Below, in pieces: positions 1 to 10,551 of a stretch of DNA of 64,000 bases. Under the pieces are notes generated by a model. The model was not told the DNA's origin. It worked only from the letters and a program-made list of their open reading frames with translations, and did no database searches. Both the position numbers and the translations under genes were made by a program. Position 1 is the stretch's first letter, and each line of letters opens with the position of its first letter. This DNA is from Burhinus oedicnemus (Eukaryota; Chordata; Aves; Charadriiformes; Burhinidae), in the NCBI GenBank assembly GCA_008921705.1, contig VFFE01008410.1, positions 1,129,957 to 1,193,956 on the forward strand, in the 5' to 3' direction.

Positions 1-1831
1 AGCGAGAAAAGTAAGAAAGCAAACTTTCAGTTCTCACAGTAAGTGGAGATTTTTCACTGTGAGAGTTAGAGTAGAAGAAGATTTAGATCTTCAGTGCAAG
101 CTTTTTAATTTCTGCAGTCAGCAGAATCCCTTGTAAGAGCAGTGCCACTTAGCTGTTTACAGGCTGGAGGAGGCAATGAAATTTAACATAATTTTTTTTC
201 CTTTCTTATGCAATCTACACTAGCCTAGTTTTAAAAGAAAAAAGCTATTCAGGCTCAAATCTCTGATGACATTTACGTTTTACTTTCCTTTCATCTTCAG
301 TATTGAAGTCATCTTGCTTGCAGATTTCTTACTTTTTGCTCCTTGCTCACATGCAAACTTTTGTGATGCTTCCTGTCCAGTCACTCCAGTAAGAGTATTA
401 ATAAAAGGCTGTTTTTCTTTCCAATATATGTTTTGCAGTGTTATGAAAATGTAATCATAAGAACATATTTGGGTGTATCAATGTGTATCATAAGTATGGT
501 GTAGTGCTTTTCTGGCAGCACTAATAAAGTATTGCCACAAGAGGGGGACTTACGCTTTTGATTTGCAGGAAATGGTTCCCTGGGTATGTAACACTGACTT
601 GCAGGATGAACATGGTGATTTTATTGCTGGTATTGAAGATGACTTGTTTTAGATGACATCTAAGATAAACTTGTTATAATGAGGTCCTAATTCTGCAGCT
701 GTTCGCACGTGTGCTTAGTTATAAGTACATGGAGCATTCTGCTGACAACGGTGGACTTCTCTTGGTTTAGCTTAAATATCAGGTGTGTTACAGGTTGGGC
801 TTTTAATTTTGTTTGCTCAAACAGAACTTAACTTTGAAAGGGAGGGTAAGAGAGAAACTTATGATATTACCTGTACTATCTGCCTCAAACCATCCAATGA
901 GAGAACAGCAGTCTGTTTGGATTAACTTTGCTTCTGCTCTGTGGTCAGGTTACATATGAAGTAAATGCCCATGACTCTTCACAACTACCAGTGGTAACTT
1001 TGCTTTAGTTTTATTTTAATCAGTTAGCTTGTAAAATCCTATGTTGTCAATTCCCAGTTTTAGCTAGAGTCATAAGACAATCTATACCCTGCCCTTAAAA
1101 GTTGTGCTTTTTCTTTTTTTTAAAAGTTGTCAAAATTTACTGTCAGATTGCTTTATCAAAATGCTTTTATTTGCAAGAGAAAGCTGAAGTTCTGAAGTTC
1201 ACAAGCGGTAAATTGAATTTTCATTCAAGTGTGAAACTGCAAAAGGTTGCCAATTTGCAACGCAGTAGAATTCCCCAACAGGGAATTTTGGTTCCCACAA
1301 GGTAGACCAGGAGAAGTATTTCTTCATAAATTTCTTGAATATGTTTGCTGCTCTTGAATATCTCTTTTCTCTTGGTTTGTGAACAGTATAGTACAATCTT
1401 AACTTCCCCTCCCAAAGTCATTATTAAAGTCTGTGCATCAGTGTTTAAATCGGCTTATTCTTTGACAGTTTGCCCTCTTTCAGGGAGGAAGCCAGACTGA
1501 TCTTACTAAATTTCCTGTAAAGTGATTTTTTTTTTTTTTCCTCCCTCCTGTTCCCAGCACCACTGGCTGACTTCTAGTCTTAACAATCTAAATATTTCCT
1601 GAAGCCTCATGTGAAGTGCTTTCGTCTGCTGTTTGCTTGATGTTGCTGTGTTTTTAACCGCTGTGCAAGGTAACAGATCCTGGAAGCAAGTATCTTTTAG
1701 AAGATCAGTTTAAACTTCGTAGAATTTCTTGCTGTGTTTATGGTATTGTCTTCCCTGCCAAGGCTCATGTAGCTCAGGTTTTTTTGTTAATTTATCTGGG
1801 GTTTGTTTGTTTTTTGGTTTTGTCTTTAAAG
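1..1831 (+). other. STMP1: STMP1 terminal intron, 3' part
   Basis: The sequence upstream of the STMP1 terminal exon shows no coding exon that I can recognise. It is AT-rich and holds poly-T runs (for example near 1527-1542 and 1800-1815). I looked for the hydrophobic N-terminal half of STMP1 here and did not find it, so the earlier exons probably lie before base 1. No CR1 or other known repeat was seen. Confidence 0.6.
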
Positions 1832-1912
1832 ATTCCTAACATTGCAAAGAAGCTTGAAGATTTTAAAAAGGATGTGGAAGCTAAGAAGAAACCTCCCAGC
1901 GACAAGTCCTAA
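1832..1912 (+). CDS. STMP1: STMP1 terminal coding exon (partial gene)
   Basis: This exon encodes the last 26 residues of the short transmembrane mitochondrial protein 1 (STMP1, formerly C7orf73), a micropeptide of about 47 residues in mammals that sits in the mitochondrial inner membrane. The exon follows a pyrimidine-rich tract ending TTTAAAG and opens in phase 0 with IPNIAKKLEDFKKD, followed by the lysine-rich VEAKKKPPSDKS and a TAA stop at 1910-1912. From memory, the mammalian tail reads IPNLAKKLEEIKKD then LDAKKKPPSA, so the match is strong. This bird copy ends in SDKS, two residues longer. The membrane-spanning N-terminal half is on exons outside the window. The gene converges with SLC13A4, as in human. 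The family call is firm because the tail motif and the neighbouring genes agree. Confidence 0.9.
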   Translation: MPNIAKKLEDFKKDVEAKKKPPSDKS

Positions 1913-2290
1913 GAGAGCAATGTTACCCAGGTCACCTCTGTGTATGCATCAAGGATGCAATTTACCTTTCAGGCAACAAAGATCAAGTAAAGGGTTGGCG
2001 TGGGAGGTTCCTCCACTTTTAGTCTCCTAGAACTGGAACGTCCTTCTTTTGAAAGAGCAGTCATGAACTTTTCCTGGGACTGATTTTCAAGGGTTTAAGA
2101 ATTTGGATTTGCAGCTGATACGTGACTGGTTAAGATCGTTTGTATTTTTCGTTATTGCTTTTCCTAATATTTTGTAACCCATTTTTACCTGATCGAACTG
2201 GAGTCCTGTTAGTCCTGTTACTATGCGTACCTCACACTTTGTAATACCCTAGTTCTTAGAACATCGCAAAAGAAATTAAATGCATCAAGA
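1913..2290 (+). other. STMP1: STMP1 3' UTR
   Basis: Non-coding sequence follows the STMP1 stop codon. The probable end is set by an ATTAAA signal at 2275-2280, with a T/GT-rich stretch (TTCTTGTCATTTGTTGTG region, about 2297-2315) just after it. The UTR is about 370 bases. The exact cleavage site is inferred. Confidence 0.55.
2275..2280 (+). promoter_or_regulatory. STMP1: Candidate poly(A) signal ATTAAA of STMP1
   Basis: ATTAAA is the commonest variant poly(A) hexamer. It lies 363 bases after the STMP1 stop and is followed within 20-40 bases by T/GT-rich sequence. It is the first good candidate on this strand. Confidence 0.5.
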
Positions 2291-2805
2291 AGTAACTTTC
2301 TTGTCATTTGTTGTGAGCAGTGGTACGTCACTGTCCTTAAGATCTGCATTCCATTATTGGAGATGGGAAAGTTCATTTGTCAAACTATGAACCCGAGGGG
2401 AAGGGGGGAGCTCCTGGGTTTTCCATTATGTTAAACGATCACCTCCAGCTGTGCAGACTTTGCACAAACATGACGGATTTCAAAAAGTGTAAAAGGCCAT
2501 CAGCTTTAACCTATATTTCAAATTCAATATTGCTTCTATTATTGTCTCTTCCTCTTCTTTCCCTTCTGCTTGGTTGCTTGAGGATGTCTCTGGAGTGATG
2601 GGGAGGATGGGAGAGAGAAGAGTTATCTTCTATAAGTGGTAATCAGGGCACATGGAGGTCAGCAGTTGTGTTGTGAATCCAAACCATTCACTTCATGTAC
2701 TTAATGTTCCAGTTTGTGTAATTACTGTAAGTATGCTTTTTTACTGCCTCTTGGTGTGGAATAAGGACCAGAGCTCAGTATTTCTATCAAGTATGTCTAC
2801 CAAAG
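2291..2805. other. Intergenic, nothing recognised
   Basis: Unique-looking DNA between the STMP1 3' end and the first CR1 copy. The short open frames here have no recognisable family motif. Confidence 0.5.
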
Positions 2806-3381
2806 TGTGTAGCCAGCAGGTCAAGGGACGTTATCCTCCCCCTCTACTCTGCCCTGGTGAGGCCACGTCTGGAGTACTGTGTCCAGTTCTGGGCTCCACA
2901 GTTCAAGAAAGACAAGAAACTACTGGAGAGAGTACAACAGAGGGGTACGAAGATGATTAAGGGACTGGAGCACCTTTCTTATGAGGAAAGGCTGAGGGAC
3001 CTGGGTCTGTTTAGCCTGGAGAAGAGAAGACCAAGAGAGGATCTCACCAATGCTTACAAATATCTAAAGGTGGGTGGCAAAAGGATGGGGCCAGATGCTT
3101 TTCAGTGGTGCCCAGCAACAGGACAAGGGGCAGCAGGCACAAACTGAAACACAGGAAAATTCCGTCTCAACATAAGGAAAAACTTCTTTATTTTTGAGGG
3201 TGACAGAGCACTGGAGCAGGCTGCCCAGAGAGGTTGTGGAGTCTCCTTCTTTGGGGATATTCAAAACCTGCCTGGACATGAACCTGTGCAACCTGCTCTA
3301 GGTGAACCTGCTTTGGCAGGGGGGTTGGACTAGATGATCTCCAGAAGTCCCTTCCAACCCCTGTCATTCTGTGATTCTATG
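2806..3381 (+). mobile_element. CR1 LINE, 5'-truncated 3' fragment
   Basis: A 3' fragment of a chicken-repeat-1 (CR1) non-LTR retrotransposon in + orientation. It starts inside the C-terminal part of ORF2, whose reading frame is recognisable ([13 protein letters not shown], then [23 protein letters not shown]). It runs through the 3' UTR (GGTTGTGGAGTCTCC, GGGTTGGACTAGATGATCTCC) to a tail of ATTCTGTGATTCTATG at about 3366-3381. The tail repeat is the usual CR1 3' end. It is very similar to the inverted copy at 15221-16032, so the two belong to the same, relatively young, subfamily. The fragment cannot move by itself because the endonuclease and most of the reverse transcriptase are missing. 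Confidence 0.93.
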
Positions 3382-6084
3382 GTATTCCCAATGCTTCCTC
3401 ACTTCTGTGCATGGTCTTTGCAATTGGTTCGGTTGTCTACTATGTATTTTCTTAGGTTTAGAACCATTTATATGCTGTCCCCCTTGCTGTCTGTCTGGTA
3501 TGCTCTCTTCATCCATTGTTGCAACTAAAAACCGTGGTGTGTGAGAAAATACACATCATATTGTAGCACTGTACTCTTCTGTTTGAATGGAAAGCAAATT
3601 CTGCATTTGGAAACCATAGTTTTGCACAAATTCTGTTGTAAATTCTGAAGAAAATGCTGCAGTAAATTTAATAGATCTAAGTTTTATTAATTCAACAATC
3701 TATCAAATTAATTTTTTTTTTCTATAAAATAGGAGTGTCCCGTCAACTCCATAAGGTGGCTTAAATCACTGAGTTCCCCTTGACAGTCTTTTGCAGAATG
3801 TGAAGGACAAAGAAAAATACCAGAAAGATTCTCCTTGCTTTTATTAACAATGCCTGGTGGTGGACCACTATGGGCAAGTAGGGGGAACAAGCACAGAGAA
3901 TGACCTCCTCCACTCCTTCAGGCTCTTGATAAAGCATACCTAGAGTGCTTCTCCATCAGTGTTTTAGTTAGGATAAGGATTCTGCCTTCAAAGAGAATTG
4001 TCCTTTTACCATGTTTTCATTCTCATCACAGGAAAAATGTGCATGTGGACTGGATTTCTTTCAGAAGAGACTAAATCAGAAGATGTACTTTGATCTCTAA
4101 TGGGTGTTTAGTCCATTAGACAGGCCTAGAGACATTCAGAGTGAAAATATCCCAAGCTTTGGGCATTAACTGTCTTGCTTTGTAGACCTAGTGGACTGTG
4201 CTGTTTGAGATAAATAGCATGAAAGTTTTCAAGTACAGGACTCCCCATGTACCCATTGTACTTTTCACCCTCTACCCCAAAGCCTTTAATTTGGATACAT
4301 CTCTGTGGATTCCAAGCTCAGGAGTGTTCACTGAATCAGCAAAGACATATTTGCAGAATACCTTACGCCAAACTTTTGCTTCCTTTTCCAAAGTTTGGTG
4401 ATGGCAGAGTTCTTCCACAATGCAGTCCTGCAATTGAGGAAAGTATTTCTCATCTAAAGATTCTCCTTCTTAAAGAATATAAATACATATATGAGAAATA
4501 TTTTACCTGTAATTTCCCATCCTTCCTTTACCATCTGCCCTGAAATGTGTACCTGACATAAAAGCTTTCATTCTTTGCTAATATTTGGCAAGTTTAAAAG
4601 TCATGTGAAGTCAGACAATCTTAGTAGCTATGCTACCAACTCCCCCTATAGTAAACACTCAAAAAACTCGAACAGGGAGAAATTATTTTTACCACAACAT
4701 TAGTTATCAGAAACCTTTGAAGACCCCAAGAGTATGCTTGGTGAAGGGAGTTCACAAATAAAGTACAGCCATGTTTAGCTGTTACTGAAGTAGTAGTTTG
4801 GCTTTCACAGACTTCAGACCAGACTGAAGGAACTATCTTCCACAGACAAAAACTTTTCTGTAGAGTGAGACAGCACTGCACAGCTGTTTTAATGCTTTCA
4901 TGAATGTGATTAACTTAGTTTCCCCCAGCTTCCCTTTGTTGTTTTTTTCCCATGTTCTTTCTTTCCTATTCTGGCACAGAGTATTGAAAAATACTGACTA
5001 ACCCATTCATATGTCTTTGCTCGTCATATAGAGTTATGTTAGTGATTAAGATTGGTTTATTTCTTTCCTCAAACATGCTTTATGTTCTTCCCTTTCTTTA
5101 CATGGAGATGAGATGGGAAATAATATTCAAAATCTCTGTTGACAAACAGGCCTGTGTTAATCTAAAAGTGTAATTTGGAGCTGAAACTTTCAGCTGAGCA
5201 TTCCAAGTAGATGTTAGGGGGCTTTTTCCTATCAGATTATGAAGTGAACCAGCTACAGCTGTAGTGCTGTCGAAACAATATATGCTCATTAATATTAAAG
5301 ACAGAACTTCTTAAGTGTTTCACACTGTTCAAAACACTTTCCATTTTAGCTCAAGCTGTCTTTCTTGTCCTACATAGTGTTATAACAGTTCTTGTCAAAT
5401 CTGCAACTACTGTATAACATGTTTTACCTAACTGATTCAGCCTGAGGCTATCCTAGATGATACTAAAGGTTAACCTTGTATTTCAGAGGGCAGAAAGTAT
5501 ACACGGATGATGACTGCTTGATGCAGATCCTGCATCTGAGGTCTCAGAGGGCTTTGGATGCAGTGGTGTCGTAGCAGGTTGCAAAGGATGGATGCACCTT
5601 CAAGTTACCTATGAGCAAGTTTCCCACTTAACATGGGTATTGTGAATTTCTGCACATTCAAAATGCCCATGTGGATAGCTGGAATTGCCAGCTAAAATAT
5701 GCAGTCTTCTTTCCTTTGGTAAAAGCTCTTAGGATAAATGCAGTTGTATCCATTTTCATGTATTGATTCTTTTGGCACATGTCCTAGGAGCTGAAGGTTT
5801 GAGGCAAAAGGGGAGGAAAGGAATATATGAGCTACTAACAGACTTCTAAAATATTTACTGTGGATTGAGACTGTTATCTTGTGATGGAAAATGCTGCCCT
5901 AATGCTCTTGACCATCTTCCATTGAATACAGTAAAGAGTTAGTACTGAAAATATACGAAATGCCAGATAGCAAAGCTAGTTATTATCTTACTGGGCACCA
6001 GAGCTCAAATAAAGATGGTGGATTTAGTCACAGAACTTCACTAACATGAATGCTCAGTGGTGCCATTATGTGTCACAGAACCAC
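3382..6084. other. Intergenic, nothing recognised
   Basis: About 2.7 kb of AT-rich, unique-looking sequence. No exon-like frame with splice sites, RNA gene or repeat family was recognised on either strand. Confidence 0.45.
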
Positions 6085-7180
6085 AGCCCCTTGTCTCATG
6101 ATGTGTGCTCCATCCCTTGATCTTCATGGCCCTTGGCTAGGACTTGCTCCAGTATGCCCGTGTGCCTCTTTTACTGGGGAGCCCAGAACTGGACATAGCA
6201 ATTCAGGTGTGTTTCACTAGGGCTAAGAAGAGGGGAATGATCACCTTCTCCCTCAACCTGTAGAGGATGCTCTGCCTAATGCAACTCAGGGGGCTGTTGG
6301 CTTGCCTCAAGGACACATTGCTGACTCATGTTCAACTTGTTTACCAGGACCCCCAGGTCTTTTTCTACAAAGCTGCTTTCCAGCTAGTTGGCTCCAGCGT
6401 GTACTGGTGTGTGAGATTATTCCTTCCCAAACACAGGACTTTGTATCTCCCTTTGTTGAACATCATGAGATACATGTCAGTCCATTTCTCTGGCCTGTGA
6501 AGGTCCTTCTGAATGACAGCACAGCCATCTTGTGCATCAACCACTCCTCCCAATTTCATATTGTGTACAAACTTGCTGAAGACTGCACTCTGTTCTGTTG
6601 TCCAGGCCATTAATAAATGTGCCAGTGTTCAATAATTCAATATTGGCCCTTGTATTTTAACCTGGGGTACACCACTAGAGACTGGCCTTCAGCTGGACTT
6701 TATGGTGCTGATAACAACCCATTAAGCTCAGCACTTCAGCCAGTTTTAGATCCACCTTACCATTCACTTACCTAGTCCATACTTTCTCAATTTGTCTGAG
6801 AGGTTGTTGTGGAAGGCCATGTCAAAAGCCTTGCCAAACAACACACATTGTTCTCCCCTCATCCACCAAGCTAGTCGTTTTGTTGTACAAGTGCTGGACT
6901 GGTCAGGCATCATTTCTCCTTCATTAATTCGTGCTGATTACTCCCAATCACTTTCCTGTCCTTCATATGTTTGGAAACAGCTTCCAGGAGGATTTGCTCC
7001 ATCATGTTCCCAAGGATTGACGTGTGACTGACCAGCCTGTAGTTCCCCAGATCTTCCTTCCTGAAGATAGCAGTGACATTTGCTTTCTTCCAGTCCTCAG
7101 GGGCCTCCCTGGATCACCATAAACTTTCAAAGACACCAGAAAGTGGCCTCACAATGGCATCGGGCAGCTCCCTCAGCATT
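6085..7180 (-). mobile_element. Old, heavily diverged CR1 LINE fragment
   Basis: An ancient CR1 copy on the - strand. Read on the + strand, it shows worn versions of the standard antisense CR1 landmarks in the right order: GGGGAGCCCAGAACTGGACA (6177), the ATTGCTGACTCATGTTCAAC block (6317), CAGGACCCCCAGGTC (6345), TAGTTCCCCAGATCTTCCTTC (7040), and the GCAGCTCCCTCAGCATT block (7163). No frame is open over more than about 100 codons, so the reverse-transcriptase region is fully decayed. It is clearly older than the other copies here. Homology fades at both ends, so the limits are approximate. Confidence 0.82.
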
Positions 7181-8384
7181 TCTTTAGATTGCCTTTTGCA
7201 GCTGGTGTGCCTATAGAGGCCCTTGGCTCCCGATTTTGTAACAACAGGGGCCTTTATAGGCCTCCCAGATGAGGCTGGCCAGGGCCATTAAGGCACTCAG
7301 GGCCCTGGCACTGGCTTTCCTGACCCCATCCCAGTCAGTTAAATGACTAGTACCTCCAGCTACCTTCTGTAAAAATGGGTTATACTGCAGAGGACAGGAC
7401 ATTTCTCAGTGGTGATACTGCAGGGAGTTGTGGTATCACTCAAAAAAATTATTGCCTTTGTGAAAGCAGAATTGTTCCACTGTGGTTCTCCTTTGTCCTG
7501 TGGTGCTGGCAGCTGTGTGCACTGACAGCTGTTACAGCTCCTCTATGTGTGCTTTCTTGGAGAGATTTGTTACACATGCCGAGCATCTGGAAATGTGCTT
7601 TGAAGGGCCCAGACTACTTTCGGCCCAGATTACAGATGGCCCTTAGATTACTCGTGAAATCGAAATGTTGCAAAGGAAGAAACTGGAATTTTCAGAATTA
7701 ATAAGGAGTTGATTTCATAAGCCTAGGTTATATATGTATTTGCAGAAACAGGATCATGAATTTGTATTTGTATGTAAAAATCAATATCCGCTGTATGTGA
7801 TGCAGAATTATTTTGAATATTAGGAAATGATGGTGGATATCAGAGCGCGTATGTTACTGGTAAACTCCATAGAGAAATTTCCTATACAGCTCTTTTTATT
7901 TTTGCCTCAGAGGGACAAGAAGTAGATACTTAGTTCTATTTGTTACATTTCTTGGTGGTATATGCTAACCTTTACTTTACAAAGTCCTGAGCCAAGGTAA
8001 TTTTTATTGAATTTGTACTGAGATAAAATAGCTGTGGAGGTTATTTGCTGTTTCACCTGAAACCTACATTAATCACAGATGGTCAAATTTACTTTCTTGA
8101 AAAATAAAACCGATTTCGTAAGTTGCCTTCAGAATAGATGTACCCACCAAAATCCATTCTGGCTTTAGTCTTTCTGGAAAATACCTAAATACCCCATTCC
8201 TGTAAATCACTGACTCAAACCATAACTATACTAGTAACTTTCGTGCCCTGTGAGCCCAAATGCTGAAGTGGAACATACTGTTGGTTTTCTGTGTGAAACA
8301 GGGATTCTGCAACCTTTTATCACACTGATTAGAGCCCTTCTCTGTCAACTGCACCTTTAGGTCCAAAGGTAAATAAATAATATG
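7181..8384. other. Intergenic, nothing recognised
   Basis: About 1.2 kb between two CR1 copies. The first 170 bases are G/C-richer and may be further decayed repeat, but I cannot name a family. The rest is AT-rich with no exon-like structure. Confidence 0.4.
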
Positions 8385-8463
8385 GACTTAGAATCGCCTA
8401 GGTTGGAAGAGACCTTTAAGATCATTGAGTCCAACCATAAACCTAACACTGCCAAAACCACTA

Positions 8464-9033
8464 CTAAACCATGTCCCTCAGCACCACATCTACCCATCTT
8501 TTAAATACCTCCAGGGATGGTGATTCCACCGCTTCCCTGGGCAGCCTGTTCCAAGGTTTGATAACCCTTTCCGTGAAGAAATTTTTCCTACTATCCAATC
8601 TAAACCTCCCCTGGTGCAACCTGAGGCAGTTTCCTCTTGTCCTATCGCTTGTTATTTGGGAGATCAACCCCCACCTCTCTACAACAAGGTAGTTGTAGAG
8701 AGTGATAATGTCTCCCCTCAGCGTCCTTTTCTCCAGGCTAAACAACCCCAGTTCCCTCAGCCACTCCTCATAAGACTTGTGCTCTAGAGCCTTCACCAGC
8801 TTCATTGCCTTTCTCTGGACACACTCCAGCTCCTCAGTGTCTCTCTTGTAGTGAGGGGCCCAAAAATGAACATAGTATTCGAGGTGGGGCCTCACCAGTG
8901 CTGCGTACAGAGGGACGATCACTTCCCTAGTCCTGCTTGCCATGCTATTCCTGATACCAGCCAGGATGCTGTTGGCCTTCTTGGCCACCTGGGCACAGTG
9001 CTGGCTCATATTCAGCCAGCTGTCAACCAACAC
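8464..9033 (-). pseudogene. CR1 ORF2 C-terminal remnant
   Basis: An open frame of about 190 codons covering the region after the reverse transcriptase in the same CR1 copy. It lies in a different frame from the upstream segment, so at least one frameshift separates them. Landmarks are [39 protein letters not shown] and [19 protein letters not shown]. The frame is long only because the element is moderately young; there is no sign of host use. Confidence 0.8.
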
Positions 9034-9175
9034 CCCCAGGTCCTTTTCTGCTAGGCAGCTTCCCAGCTACTCTTCCCCAAGCCTGTAGCGCTGCATGGGG
9101 CATGGGGTTGTTGTGACCCAAGTGCAGGACCTGGCACTTGGCCTTGTTGAGCTTCATACCATTGGCCTTGGCCCA

Positions 9176-10530
9176 TCAATCCAGCCTGTCCAGATCCCTC
9201 TGTAGGGCCATCCTACCGTCAAGCAGATCAAAACTCCCACCTAACTTGGTGTCATCTGTAAACTTACTGAGGATGCACTCGATCCCCTCGTCCAGATCAT
9301 TGATATTAAACAGAACTGGCCCCAACACTGAGCTCTGGGGAACACAACTTGTGACCAGCCACCAGCTGGATTTAACTCTATTCACCACCACCCTTTGGGC
9401 CTGGCCTTCCAGACAGTTTTTGACCCAGTGAAGCGTACACCCATCCAAGCCATGAGCAGCCAGTTTCTCCAGCAGAATGCTATGGGAAACAGTGTCGAAG
9501 GCTTTACTAAAGTCCGGGTAGACAATATCCACAGCCTTTCCCTCATCCACCAAGCAGGTCACCTTGTCATAGAAGGAGATCAGGTTTGTCAAGCGGGACC
9601 TGCCTTTCATGAACCCATGCTGACTGGGCCTGATCACCTGGTTGTCCTGCATGTGCCATGTGATGGCACTCACAATGATCTGCTCTATAATCTTCCCCGG
9701 CACTGAGGTCAGACTGACAGGCCTGTAGTTCCCCAGATCCTCCTTCTGGCCCTTCTTGTGGATGGCCGTCACATTTGCTGACCTCCAGTCAACTGGGTCC
9801 TCCCTGGTTAGCCAAGACTGCTGATAAATGATGGAAAGTGGCTTGGTGAGCACATCCGCCAGCTCCCTCAGTACCCTTGGGTGAATCCCATCTGGTCCCA
9901 TAGACTTGTGTATGTCTAAGTGCTGTAGCAGGTCACTCACCATTTCCCCTTGGATTATGGAGGCTTCATTCTGCTCCCCGCCCTTGTCTACTAGCTCAGG
10001 GGGCTGGGTACTCAGGGAACAACTGGTCTTACTGTTAAAGACTGAGGCAAAGAAGGCATTAAGTACCTCAGCCTTTTCCTTATCCTTGGTCACTATGTTT
10101 CCACCCCCATCTACTAAAGGATGAAGATTCTTCTTAGTCCTCCTTTTATTGCTAATGTATTTATAGAAACTTTTTTAATTGTCCTTAACATCAGAAGCCA
10201 GGTTAAGTTCTAGTTGGGCTTTGGTCCTTCTGATTTTCTCCCTATATAGCCTCCCAGCATCTTTGTAGTCCTCCTGAGTGGCCTGCCCCTTCTTCCAAAT
10301 GCCATAATTTTTCCTTTTTTCCCTAAGCTGCAACCATAGCTCTCTGTTCAGCCAGGCTGGTCTTTTTCCCTGATGGCTCGTTTTTTGGCACATGGGGATG
10401 GCCTGCTCCTGCGCCTTTAAGACTTCCTTCTTGAAAAATGTCCAGCCTTCCTGGACTCCTTTGCCCTTCAGGACTGCCTCCCAAGGGACTCTGTCAACCA
10501 GGCTCATGAAAAGACCAAAGTCCGCCCTCC
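9176..10530 (-). pseudogene. CR1 ORF2 reverse-transcriptase remnant
   Basis: The reverse-transcriptase part of the CR1 copy at 8385-10530. One frame stays open through about 1.35 kb apart from a single in-frame stop at 10175-10177, which separates the linker segment from the finger and palm domains. The palm motifs are changed at key places. The catalytic box reads FTDD where the family normally has FADD, and the GVPQGSVLG-type motif reads CVPQSSVLG, losing two glycines. It is not expected to be functional, and it is not a host gene. Confidence 0.85.
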
Positions 10531-10551
10531 TACTTGGGTGCAACCCAAGTA
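10531..10551. repeat. Perfect 9-bp inverted repeat at CR1 5' junction
   Basis: Two perfectly complementary 9-base arms, TACTTGGGT (10531-10539) and ACCCAAGTA (10543-10551), flank a 3-base GCA loop. They sit exactly where homology to CR1 stops, at the truncated 5' end of the 8.4-10.5 kb copy. Confidence 0.75.

Larger units (their letters stand above)
8385..10530 (-). mobile_element. CR1 LINE, long copy with most of ORF2 RT
   Basis: A 2.1 kb CR1 copy on the - strand, truncated at its 5' end just after the endonuclease domain. In element order it holds the linker (RRADFGLFMSLVDRVPWE, GKRPAWLNRELW), the reverse transcriptase ([77 protein letters not shown]) and the C-terminal region ([30 protein letters not shown]). 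A 3' UTR follows, ending near 8385. The frame is broken by one stop at 10175-10177 and by lesions between 9034 and 9175. It lies in the gene-free interval between STMP1 and SLC13A4. Confidence 0.95.

Noticed and set aside
8464..9033. Uninterrupted 189-codon frame that looks like a gene
   Set aside because: It is the C-terminal part of CR1 ORF2, with family motifs and the adjoining CR1 3' UTR.
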